64,000 nucleotides of DNA, from contig CH001993.1 of the NCBI GenBank assembly GCA_000149265.1, positions 1,144,611 through 1,208,610 of the forward strand, written 5' to 3'. The position numbers were made by a program, and so were the translations under genes. This document shows positions 38,370 to 51,300 of this stretch, one piece after another (the stretch's first letter is position 1; each line of letters begins with the position of its first letter). The notes beneath the pieces were generated by a model. It ran no database searches and had not been told where the DNA came from. It worked only from the letters and a program-made list of their open reading frames with translations. Source of the DNA: Ciona savignyi (Eukaryota; Chordata; Ascidiacea; Phlebobranchia; Cionidae).

Positions 38370-41119
38370 TCATATAAACTCTATGTTCGATCTTCTTGCA
38401 AAACAAGCATCGCCTTCTTCATGGTACTCGGACCTGCTGATCCATTGTATTCCACTTCGAAAATGGTTGGCATAAGCTGAACCTCCGGTCCACGCTATTG
38501 TCGCCGCATCGACATCATATAAAACACGGGGAGTGATGCTTTGTGGAGTGCGTTTTTCTAATTCCATAGTTAACCGACCCGCAAAGCCTGCATACAAAAT
38601 GAAGGGCAATAAATTGCTTTGGAAAACGCATGGAATTGGCGACAAGGTATGCTATAGCGACTTATACTCTCACAACCTTCTCCTGTAATTCTGGCCGGTT
38701 CCCATTTTTTGGGGGGTTTAAAAGGTTTTAGTTTCGGTAACCATCTTGATCACCTTACTCTGTATTAGGGTGACTGGGTTGGATCTATAAACCTTTTAGG
38801 TACAGTGGTATCATATCGGCTTTTCTACAAATTACAGTAACAACTACACAAAACAGTAAATATAAATGCAATTGGTGGGCAAGTAATATCCAATCAGTAG
38901 ACGTTTTATAGGCAACAGAATATATCGCATTACCTCTCAAGTTAACAGTGCCACCAATTAATTGAACATTTCTTAAAAGATCCTTTCGATGTTCAATACT
39001 GCTGTTTATAATGGCATCTATGGCAACATCCGAGACACTTCGTGCAGCTCTTCCCTGAATGCTTGGTCGAAACAAGATCTCAGCACATCGATACATCTCA
39101 TGTCCAAGTGATATTGTCTATTAAAAACAATATATTGTCAACTTTAGCAAACAAGATACAGAAAAGTTATGAAAGATAAAAAATACGATTTCAAAGCGGT
39201 AATTACCAAAAAGGTAAATAAGGAATCAAGATAAATGGCGCTTTGTACGTGAGAATTTGGTAAATACTAAGCATTTCCATATAGTTCTCTAAACTAAGCG
39301 CTGTTGGAATGGAATCATTAAAGCACTAAGTTAAACCAGTACTGGTCGCGCTCCACCGCACACTCTTCTTCAGGGCTCTATATCGTTTGGTCTTAATTAA
39401 ATTTTGATTGCTTAATATTGTACTTTTGCCTATAGGTTTTGGCGGCCGTGTCCGCTATACTCAAATTATATCCTTTTTTAATGACGTGTTTTAACGACTG
39501 TTCGTTTTGACGTCTTTTCCCGTTCTATTGTCATGAATATATTCGTTTGCCATTTTTTAAAAATTGGGGCAAAATATGAATAAACTTAAAACTAAACCAA
39601 ACTAAAGTTTCGGCAACTTATGTTAAGCGTCTTTCACAATGGCACAACCGGTTATAGTTATCTTTTTGTCCCGATTAGGTATCAGCTGAGAGTCCGAAAC
39701 GTTACCACATAAGGTAACGGAGAGAAAACATCTTGCTCAAATAGAAATATTGTAAAATGAACCTCTCCATCTTGAAGGTGATATGACCTTGATGCAATTA
39801 TGTTTGTTTCACCTCGTTCATCCGAGCAAACGTATGCCGTCGCTTCCTTTACGTCGTTTATGACTGATTGTTCGTCTGCAGTGTTGTGTATTATTACGAA
39901 TCAATACACCGCAGTACTATGCGTGCAAAACGTATGCCTATGTGCGCAAAAAGCACTATTGTTATAGGCTTGAATATAATGGATTAATGAAATGTATAGA
40001 TGACGTTTAACAAATGTAGATAATGACGTTAAAACAAATGAACAGATGGCGTTAAGACAAATAATATCAATTTTTAAATCCAACATTGAATATTCGCCTT
40101 GAAAGAATTTTAGACTTTTAATGCTTAAATTTATAATCGGTTTTATTTAAGAGGCGACCGTTCATCACAATTCTAAGGCAAATATTTTGCCTAAACTATA
40201 GGTTTACAACAAGAAATTTCGAATCTTTCACCTGGTCTTGCCCAATCGTAACCTTTTTCAAAGTGTAGTATCCTTCTGAGATATTCCGTTACATCCCTCC
40301 CCGCTAGATTGCTTCGCTCGCAGTAATGATGTTTAAGCACACCATCCACCACCGGGTAAACCTCGGTTAAATCGCCGCCGCACTTTAAAACGAGGCCTTT
40401 AAAGTAAAACAAAGGAATTTAACGATTTAATCGTCATTAGCCTCGGCGGCGACCGTTGATTTCAATCCATTAACCATGAAATCCTTATAGTTCGGAGTTA
40501 AACAAACACGTCTTTTCAAACAAATATAATTTAATTTATTTAGGTAAACGAAGGCCCTGATGATAGCCTTCCATGACCAATCGGAACAACCACACGAGCA
40601 CACTTGAAATAGACATCGTGTGTATGGAATACTAACCAGTTGTCCTTCCGCTCGCATACAGGCTCAACATTGGCTCAAATGCAATACATAAGGATCCTAT
40701 ATCGCTCTTCTCGAATAGAAAGTTCATAACTGCTGATCTTCCTTGTCGGTTGTTTATCATCGTTCCCGTTGCCAGGATCTGAGCATTGGTTAGGTCACCA
40801 ACGACTCTCTGTAGTGAGGATTCCCACACCGACTCCGCGTCGTTTAGGTTGCGTATAGTCCCTCTCCAAAATGGGTATCTGATATGGGTAAGGTTTGAGT
40901 CCGAATATGTCCCCCAGGAGCAACCCCAAATAAGCGGTCTGTTCTTGACACCACTCCGACTGTGCACGAGCAAAGAAGCGGTCTGCGATCGCCCGCCAGA
41001 CCCACTTTGCATGTTGTCGATCCACATTGGAGAACTACTGGGGTTCCCGCCGAAGAGGAATCCAGTGACGGTTCCCATATTTCTGTATTCGTATTCAATA
41101 CTGCGTTCACACCAGGCAT
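38370..41119 (-). CDS. Divergent actin-related protein
   Basis: Five exons: 40637-41119, 40232-40396, 39763-39875, 38934-39117 and 38370-38587 (stop). All introns are GT-AG with matching phase, giving about 387 residues, the usual actin length. Actin segments read in order: CGSTTCKVGLAGD, RYPFWRGTIRNLNDAESVW, LSLYASGRTTG, VLKCGGDLTEVYPVVDG, LAGRDVTEYLRRIL, RCAEILFRPSIQG, RKDLLRNVQLIGGTVNLRG, IAWTGGSAYAN and QWISRSEYHEEG. Nucleotide-site positions differ from actin: Asp11 is Gln, Gln137 is Glu and Asp154 is Lys. It may therefore not hydrolyse ATP. The first exon changes frame once near 40950-40985, which one missing base would explain (assembly error or a real lesion). It does not match the ARP10 I remember, and I cannot assign a subfamily. 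A polyadenylation signal (AATAAA on the minus strand) lies at 38248-38243. Confidence 0.88.
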
Positions 41120-41745
41120 TCTAATTATCCAGTGACTAGGCTTTCCTCTCACTGACTGTTTAGCGACCCAGCATAAAACGCTTAACCAAGAATGGTTCTG
41201 TAGAAGCTTATTTTGTTTTCTGCATGAGCACCGTGATACGCACAGAGTTCGCGTCAGAATCATTACAACACGTACCTATTATGTCATATGGTTGGTTACA
41301 CGGGGGTTTGTTTTTAACGCAGAATACACGTTTAGTGACACGAAGTACTGGACGTATATTGAAAACGCACTATGCAAGATTGACGATATAATATTGCGGG
41401 CGGTAGTCATATTCAAATAAGGCATATACGCTGTTAAGTTGGTTCTTTTGATTTATTGAAGACAGTATGTTCACTTATGTATTAAAGTCATTTTTTTGTG
41501 TACACTTCACTTTTCCTTATGTTGTTTTGGTAATATTTTAAACAATTACTGATTGCAATATTGCTTAGGTCAAACTACGTATTTAATTGATATAAATCGT
41601 AATATTAGCTTGTCATGTTTTCGCAAGAATCGTTTGGATGTCTCTAGCTCAACTGAACATAACCACCCATTTAAACACGGATAATATTCAGTTCACCTCG
41701 TACCTTGTTTTACCCTAGGTCAAGTTAAACTAGATATTTTAAAAC

Positions 41746-42036
41746 GTGTTAAACATGTTAGACACTGTCCCAACAGTTTTGGTTCAACCCATCATCCACA
41801 AAGTTCAGATAACGTTCGCTACGCTCCTTTCCCAAAGGCAGAAACGTCTAGCCAGCAGCAACCCTAACCCAACATCAAGTCAGCAATCCAACTACGCTAC
41901 ACAACCAGAAGTGAATTTAAGAACTTTGAGACGACTCAAAGACCAGCAGAAATGGAAGACGAAATTAAAAACTTTTCCTCGATATATCTATGTTAAACCT
42001 TTCCAGTATTATTTAAAAAAAATACTTTTCACATAA
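41746..42036 (+). CDS. Possible small ORF
   Basis: A 97-codon open frame between two minus-strand genes. It begins MLNMLDTVPTVLVQPIIHKV and has a Ser/Asn/Gln-rich middle (NPNPTSSQQSNYATQ) and a basic C-terminal half. Composition is protein-like, but there is no recognised domain and no flanking splice evidence. It lies about 630 bp upstream of the actin-related ATG and could be a divergent transcript. May be chance. Confidence 0.22.
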   Translation: MLNMLDTVPTVLVQPIIHKVQITFATLLSQRQKRLASSNPNPTSSQQSNYATQPEVNLRTLRRLKDQQKWKTKLKTFPRYIYVKPFQYYLKKILFT

Positions 42037-42379
42037 CACACTATAAAACGCTCAAGCTTATAAAGTAGCATTGCTATGTTCGAATCTTGAAGTACGTAGT
42101 CTATACAGTACAAATGAAACAGATAAATATATACAGATAAAACTTCACCACAAAAAAATAACAGTTTTAAAAATTGAAATGAAACTTACTAATCACAACA
42201 GCACAGTATACTACAGTCAACAGTGGTGCTTTTATTGCAATGGGAGATTACTGCAGTTTACCAAAAGAGTTATCGGATGAACATAACTCAAGAACCATTA
42301 ATTCACGGCACCGGTTTAGTGCTTATATGGCTGTATCAAACCAACCATACTGGAACAACTTTTATAGATTCAATGAAGA

Positions 42380-45300
42380 TTAGGTCACGCGGTTCGGGGA
42401 TATGGCGGCCACCATGACCTTTTCTCTCTCGTGTCTTTCTCTTAAGCTCCTCAGCAACTGCCAATCAACAGCCGACACGTCATCTTCATAAGACTCCTCT
42501 TGTGGCCGATCATCATTTGGGATGTTTCCACCGATAGTTGGCGCACGAGAGCTGTCCGGTCTTGGTTGCACCTTCGGCTCCGGTGGAAGTTTTGGACGCG
42601 GGACTTGACGGGCGTAGTTTATTGCCTGCATATTTCGCACATTAAAAATTAATTTATAGTTTGCTTTATTTAATCATCTTTATTTTCTAGGACAATTTAC
42701 GGCCGCAATGTTAAGTCAGTTCGTGTGTTTGCTTATGTCCAAAGGTTGTGGTTCGAAACCAACTGCTGGCTGGTCGTTTCTGTCGTTGGGATAAGAAGTT
42801 GCTTAGACCTAGCGAATTAATGGGTTGAACTAAAGCAGTAAGCACGTGTCATCGTATACAACACATACTGCAATAACCCGTTAACTCGATTATGAACGGC
42901 AAAAACAGTGTTGGATTCTTTAACACACGGATTTCCCTTTCGTATAAATCGGTCAATGTGGGTTTCTGCACCAGTCAGGATAGAAATGCCTTCATCATTC
43001 CTCTCAGGACACAACAAGAAGCATCTACCAATGAATTATGTTTCACCAGTACCTACCCGAGCACGTTTCTCTTTCTTTTCATTTAATTTTTGATCACTCT
43101 CCGTTGCCATGGTGAACCTATGTGGCTGCTCTTCATTAGTGTCATCCACATCGGGTTTGCTTTGGTGGGTTTTATGTTGCTGTCGAATAAACTCGGCGTA
43201 TTTCTTACCGCGCTGAATCTTGTCCATCTAAGAAAAAAATAGCAATGTCATTTAACATTCGTATAAATACCTCGTTTAACATCTAAACTGCAGTGGATTA
43301 CCTGAGGGCTTTTAAACTGTCTTTAATGAGGTTAGAAAGGTTGTGGGATCGAAACTAGGGGATATAATGGGTTTTACTAAAACTAAAGAAACGTCCCAAT
43401 AATATATACATCGCACTGCAATAGCTATGCTAATCGAAGGTGGGCGTAAGGTGATCTAAATGTCACTGTGTCTTATGATATGTAGCTTGTAATACTGCTC
43501 CTTGCATATTCGCGAGGTAATTTATCGATTCCTGCTGTGAAAACTCTCCCATATTTTCCCATTCAAAGGCAATATTGGGATTAAATATCACAACCTCTTT
43601 GCGTTAAAGACATCAATACATCTACTGTGTTCAAACAACTAGGTTTTAATGTCCTTGTATAATGCCTTAAGCGGCTAGCAGGCGGTTGGTTTTGGTCGCC
43701 CAACCTTCTGACCGATGGTCCAACTAATGGCACCACATGCCAGCATTGACAAATAAGTTCTACCTTAATCTTGGCGGCTGTGAGATCAGGACCAAGTCCC
43801 CCAAGGTTGATGTCACGTTTAAGGCTCTTGTAATCATTCAGCGTGTATTTCTAGGAGACAAAAGTTTAATCATGAGAAAAAAATGTTTAAAACACAGGTT
43901 CATTTATATCCAAGGTAATGGGAAATGAAGAGTACGTCATAGCTGGATGTCAGAGCCATTATCTATTAAACTTTAGTTAGTTAAGTGTTGAACTGAGTGA
44001 ACCAATTCACCACAAGCAAATCTATAAAGTGAAGTGGGGTTAGTGGGGATTAAATCAACACTACTCAGGTTCAATACCAGATTAGTACAGTATGGTGCAT
44101 AGCCAACAGAAGCAGTTTAAACACCCCAACCATACATGTAAATGTTAATAGTAACGTAAAAGTAATTCAATTCTGCAACACCTACCACTCAAGCACCCAC
44201 CTTATAAGAAGCAGCTTTCTTCTGCAGGTTGTGCTGCTTTAAGTAGCTGCCACTTGCAGCATCAGAGGGATCAAGTCGGGGAGAATGTTCAATGGCAGCA
44301 CTGCTTGATGTCAAGGATATTGGTGGCAACACTGGCACAGATTGGTATGCATTCGGTACACCATCTACAATCAGTGATTATATGCAATTGTTTGTATGGT
44401 AGAGTATTAGACCTCTAGCATAAAAGTTTGGTGTTCAAAACCGACCCAATTGCTAGCTGTGTCTATGTCCCTGACAAAGCCACTTTATGGATATTGCTTG
44501 TCTTGAACAAAAATGGTAAGAAATACCTTTGAGTGGTTGTATTTTACTTATAAGTTATCTAAAGAAGAGTGGATTCCCAATCCACTAGGATAAAAAAGGA
44601 CATGTATATTTAAAACATTTCAGGCATACTAACTTAACATTAAGTTTTCATTGAAAATTAACAAAATTGGCCAATTTCTAGAATTTTCGAAGCCATGATA
44701 TATAATTTCTCCACCCGATTTGGTTTATTATCCGTCGGATTGTAATTTTAAACTTACCTGGTGGGTATGGCTCGCTATATTTTTCACCACTAGTAGGCGA
44801 TAGCGAGATAGATCGACGCTCATAGGACACCCGGTGTGGAGGGGTGGGGGGAAGTGGGACTGGGTATTTCGATAATCGGTTCCTGGGGATCTGTGGTGGA
44901 GTACGGTAGATGGACGGGTCAAAATTGACCCGCTTCTTAAGTATAGGGGGCCTTCTGTCAAGTTGGTTGCCATCTATGTGGGTGGTGTATGATTCTGGGG
45001 GGCTGAGGGGGAATTCCCCGTTCACTTTTCGGGGGCTCATGGGGATGCCATGGCTGGGTGGAAGAGCAGTATGTTCCAGACGTCTCACAACTTGTTGCTG
45101 TCGCTGGTGGTAAGCCTGGGGGAGGGGGGAGCAGGGGGTTAATTCAGCTATTCACTTTGTAATTTTATTGATGAGATATTTTGTTTATCCTGTGTGGAGT
45201 TACCATCTTCAATCATTCTGATTACCTAGTCTCCACCATCGAGTAACTAGAGCTATTTCAGTGTGTTGTATATGATTGAAATTTGTTACAGCCTCTCTTC

Positions 45301-48300
45301 AACCTATTAATTGATTGGTGCAGGGAACGGCTAGTAGGTTTAGCCAAGAACATCAATGATTAGCACATAGGTGGTTTTGACAGTACAATATTTCAGGTAA
45401 TAATATTATCTTTAACTAAAATACTGGTTTGATCATGACCTTATGAGTTGGGATTATTCTTACCATTTAAGCTATTTTCAGACAGTACATATTCAATTAA
45501 TGAGTATTAGGATATGGGAACACCAATATACAATCTGATAGTAGTGGTAAATAATATGAACTGTCAGTAGAACAAGTGGGCATGGTGGTACCTGCATCAG
45601 AGGTGACTGGTGGTTGAAGTCTTCTTCCATCATCCTGTGGTATGAACCATCCATGTGGTTTGGTGTGGTGGGTCTGTGCTTCTGTACCCCCCATTCACCC
45701 TGGAGTCTGGGGTGAGGTTGCCGGGGAAGGGTTCGGGTTGAGGGAGATATTGAGCTACATCCGGGGGCTGTGGGTTGTATGCAAATGCGGGGTGGTTGCT
45801 CAGGTTGACCCCGTCACTGTACCGACTTGAGTCTGTAAAACCCCGGGTTGACCCGTATGTGGGGCCTGGATTCAATGGTTGATGCCTTGGCGAATCTGCG
45901 ATAAATACAATGAAAATAACCCCTTATTTTAATGAATGGTTGGTAGGCGACCATGGTTGCGCCCACTACTAAGAGTGAGGAATAACACTTGTGTCTAATA
46001 TGCTACAAATGAGCTAAGCATGCAGACAAATGATTATACCTTTATAATTGAATGCAATTTGACGCGGGGAATATTTCGGTCTTCCGTCAACATTACCAAC
46101 ATCTTTCAATGAGGATGTAGCTGCTGGTTTGGACGGGATTGCTCGACCGTCTTTCGCAGCTTTCAGTCTCTGTGCCTGTTCAAAAGAATGCAGTTCGGTT
46201 GTGTTCTAGCCAAATGAAGGCAACGCAACAATGAACAAGAAAACTACACAAAACCTATTGGTCCGGCCCGATGGTCTAGCGGTTAAGTGCGTCGCCTTTC
46301 AATCAAAAGGTTGCAGGTGCGAAACTGGTCGCTAGCTAGTCGGTTGTGTCCTTGGGCAAGGCACTTTACGGACATTGCCTGAACCCAGCGGATTAATGGG
46401 TTCTACCAAATTGAAGGAACGTGACTATCACATACAACACACTGCAATAGCTCCGGTAACCCGACGATGGGCGCGAGGTGATCTGACGATTGCCCGTGTG
46501 ATAACCCCTGGGGTTTTCCCATTCACGGGGATAAACATGCATATCCTATCCTCCTATCCTATCCTATAAGCGGTGACATGACTAAAGTATTCTAAACATT
46601 AGGATATGGGAACACCAAGTCTGCTGTGCCAATATACAGAACTGATACTATGTAAGCCAATTCATAAGGTTAGCATTTCTAATAAATTTAACAACTGTAA
46701 GAATTGTCTATTACGAAGAAACGATATTATGAACCGTAAATCAGATTTATTGTATTTTAGAAAAGCAAAAATATAAACATTAAAAATGGTGACTTCAAAA
46801 ACAAGTAAATAAACGCGTATAAGAGTAAAAAAGCAAAACTTCTGGCACAATCTGATCGTAACAGTTCCTCATAAAAACAATACATTGGACTAGAATGCTA
46901 TAAGTTTACCAGCGATATTTATAAAAGGGTATCTGCGTGAAGGCTCTGTTCTAACCGCCCATTTTATTTTCAAAGCAACAAACCTGATACAACCAGTTCT
47001 CCTCCACACTGAGATCATTTTCTTGACTTGGATCAATTTCGTTCGTAATCTGAGTAAAATTAATTAATTGTGTAAACTCGGAATACCTTACAACACACAA
47101 TACTTTTAAAATTATTATATCTTGGTTTTGACTACTTTTCAAGGAAAAGTGGACCAAAATACTACCAAGTGAAAAACGACTAAATATATTATAAATAATA
47201 CTTGTGGGAGTATACAGTATTATACTATTATGCACATAACAGTCGCCCAATGACTAATCTCAACCAAAAGGCATGAGCTGAAAACAGTCGAGTTTGCTAC
47301 AACCATTTATTTTTTACCATATTGACCGAACCAGTATATGGGCATTTTTACATTCCTTACAACACAGTATCGCATTTGAATTCATTGTTTTATGCTTTAA
47401 AGTAAGCAATTGTAGTACTTACCTCTGATGCAACTAGATTTGTTGGTTTATTGCTTGAGCTGTTCCTTCGTGGTGGAACCTCCACTTTGGGTTTGTTGCG
47501 TTTGGAATACATTTGAAGGTAAGATGCTGAATTGCTTTTCCTGCCTAACCTGGAAATATTGCATATAGAAACAAAAGGATATGTGTTAAATGGCGTATGT
47601 GCAGATAGTATTCTTTAATTTTACAGTGTAAGGCTTGGGGAAAGGCTGAAAGCAATAAAATGTGGTTGGTTTATTATTGTGAGGTTACCGGTCCGAAACC
47701 AGTTGCTTGCTACACCTTAAGCAAGTAGGTTAACTTTTTTTTTAAATTTAGCAATAGCCCTGGTAACTGTGGGCACGAGGTACTTTTACAAATGCCACTT
47801 TTTGATATTTCTTAATGGTTAAAACTCTAAATCTGCTTTAACAGTTTAAAGAAAAATGTACCTCAATTTATTAAGCTCCACGTAATCGCGATTGTTTCGG
47901 GGTTGAGATGGAGGGTTGGGGACTGGGGGGTGGTGCTTAGGTGGTCTTTTGGCCACTTTATGGTTCACGGCACCTCGATTGTTTTGGGAGCGTTTTGGTG
48001 GAGCTGCGTTCAAATTATACTGATAAGTTTTATTGGGATACACAAATACCTCATAAATAAAATGGTGGCAATTGACTTTGAAACAATGAGTCAAGAATAT
48101 TATAAAAGGCAATCATGTCTTGCCCCAAATTGTATTTAAAAAAATATTTTTTTCTAATGATGCCTTTAAGCAAAATTGGAATACGATACTTACTGCTGTT
48201 TTTTCTGACATTGTCACATATTGATTGATCTCATTAAGTAATACATAACATTTTACCGGTATTACACAAGCAAGATGTGATTTACCAACAGTATTTAGGC

Positions 48301-51300
48301 CAAACTTAAATGGTAAAATAATGGGTTATCAGAACAAGAGTAAATAGGACATTGAGATTCATTGGCTGACAAGAGGATAATAAATCAGGGTGACAAACTT
48401 GGTGTGTGAGAAGCTGTGTGCTCGTTATATGGCGTTCGCAGGGGTGGAGCTGATGTCACTTTGGGTTCGTGCTCATAGGTGGGACCTTCTGGGTTCCTAT
48501 GGAGTGAAATAGTTATATTCATGCTTATGTACATGGGTTAGACAATGCAACAGGCATTTTAGTGCAGGTATTAGTCAAAAACCTCACGCTCACAGTTAGA
48601 ATTTTACAGCTATTGCAATTTCTTGTATACATGCACTTCGCCATAGGTTAGTCTATATTCATCCCACCCACTGGGTCCAAGAAACATCTGCTAAATAATA
48701 AGAAGACAACCAAGTCAAATTTGTAACAACTTACACCAAATGTTGATTGTTGTTGTATTGATCTTGTGAAGGATGTTGTGAATAATAACTCTCAGTTTGT
48801 TCACTCAGTCGGCTTTCTATATCTGTGAAGTTAATAAAAAACAGGTCAAAAGAACCAGATTGACATTACTTTGGGGTTTGTGTGTAGTTATATTGGATAA
48901 CCAGCCTTAAATATATACACATAGAGAATTACTTTATAACGCACAAACTTTTTAGTTGTTGTAACATATTCGTTTACTATGTACCATTACGATTGTTTTA
49001 CTTGACAAATCAGTATGTTTGTTTGTTTTAGATTGGGACAAAAGGTGCTAATTTACAAACATTACAAAGATGATAAAAGTCAAATCAAAAAAACATATGA
49101 AGCCAGAATAATAATTATGCAAATATCGTAATTAATTATTATTCTAGCTTTATATTTTTTTTTGATTTTATTATTTTATTTTATTTGACTTTTTGCACAG
49201 ACTTTCTCACAACCCCATGCATTAACCTCCGAAAGATGAAAATAAATTACCAAATTCTTGTTGTCTGGCTTCGAACTCCAACATTCGATTGAATTCCTCT
49301 TCATATTCTGAATTCACCTTGGAGAGGTGGTCAGGGTTGGAACTCAGTCGCACTGCAGAATCTCTGGTAAGAAAAAGCACAAGACTGATTTTATAAACAC
49401 ATACACTAAATGCCACACAAAACACAAGGCTAAAAGGTTTACAATAAATTCTTGTTCACAATAAAAGACAACATAGAATGAATTTTACTAGAATAATACC
49501 ACAACAAACTTCTGAACATAGGTGAGATATTCAGCAAAATAACACAACTATGGGCAATGGACCTTTCTACACTAAGGTTAACTGAAATTAAAGTAAATTG
49601 ATTCTAAAACGCACTGAAGTAGAAAATCTCAATATTCCAAGCTCAATGGAAGAGATGGTATTACACAATAGGGAATGAGTACTTCATTATCTGTGTGTAT
49701 TTAATACACAGCGCAGCTCAAAACTAACGTTTGATGCCAAACTCTGGGCCAGAACTGTGGTAACAATGGCTTAATGGAAGGAAACAGAAATGTGTCAAAT
49801 GTAGCACAGTATTAAGTTTTTTTTTTATTGTTTTAAAAATGAACTGATGTCCACAGGCATCAGGCATAAGAAGTGGTGTTACAGATGTGAAAGATAGACA
49901 CAAGAAACATCTCAATTAAAATATGAATATACCACACTTACTCTCAGGTAACCTGACAGTGGGCATAAGGCAAGTATAGCAACGATTGCCTATGTGATAA
50001 CTAACAACCCTTGCCCACCTTGCATTTCCCATCCACATGGATAAACATGAATTAATATTAGTCCGACCGGTTAGTCTGGCGGTTTAGTGCGAAGCCTTTT
50101 AGCCGAAAGGTTGCAGGTTCTGAACCGGTCGCTAGCTAATTGCTTGTGTCCTTGGGCAAGGCACTTAACGGTAATTGCCTCAACCCAGCGGATTAATGGG
50201 TTCTACCAAATTTAAAGGAACGTGTGAATAATACACAACACACTGCAATGGCTCCGGTAACCCGACGATGGGCAAGATGTGATCTGACAATTGGCCGTGT
50301 GTTAACCACCTTGGTTTTCCCATTCACCGGGATAAACATAAATATCCTATCCTATCCTAAACTAACCTTGTTGGGGACAACATGGGGTTGTGGATTTGAA
50401 TTGCTCCTCCGTCACGCCAGGATTCCTGCTGGTGGAACCCGACCTCTGACTCTTCAACCGACTTCGGAGAGCTGAATGTAACATTCAATCAAATATTAGA
50501 ACTGCTGATGGCGGTATGTCAGCAATCTAACAACTACCGATATTGGATGCCACTGATACCAAGGTAAAAAGTAGTAATATCTGAATCAGATTTAAATGAA
50601 GGTATGTGTCTGAATCTTTGTTTATTGAAAGTAAAAACGTTTTGCTATAAACAATGTCACTTTTTTCAAATACAATCTATTTAATGTAGTCTTCAATTTA
50701 AATAAGAACTGAACATGGTTTATAGTGAAACATTTTTTTTCTATAAACATTGGATTTAGCATGGACAAAATGGATATGTTTGGTAGTTGGTTCCAAATCA
50801 ACTGGAAGATTTAATATTCTGCATTCATTAATCTTAACCTAACGAACAAGGGTATTTTTTTTATAGAAAACAATTATCTTTGATTAAAGTGACTAAATAT
50901 ATAACTGCGCCTAGTTGTAAGGCAACTGAGAGCCACAATCAAAAATGAAACAGAATTTAGTTAAAATGAGGATATTACCAAGAAGAGATTGTTTACTTTG
51001 GAAGTACTCTGAACACAATCCAGTGATAGAATACACCTGGATATAATGGCAACACAAAAAGATATCAATTTAATGAGTTACCTGTCTACATTGCGGAAAT
51101 CGATTGGGGTATACTGGTGCACAGTTTGTCCATTAACCACGGTGTTTGAGGTTGTAATCGGGATTATTTGTCGGGGAGGTGGGTCATAGCGGAGGTTCGC
51201 GTACGGGTCCTCAGGAGCAGGTATAGGTTCTCTAAGACGATGTTTTAACAATTTTCAAACTTTTCAATAGTAAATTGGATTCATTTGTACCAGCCACATA

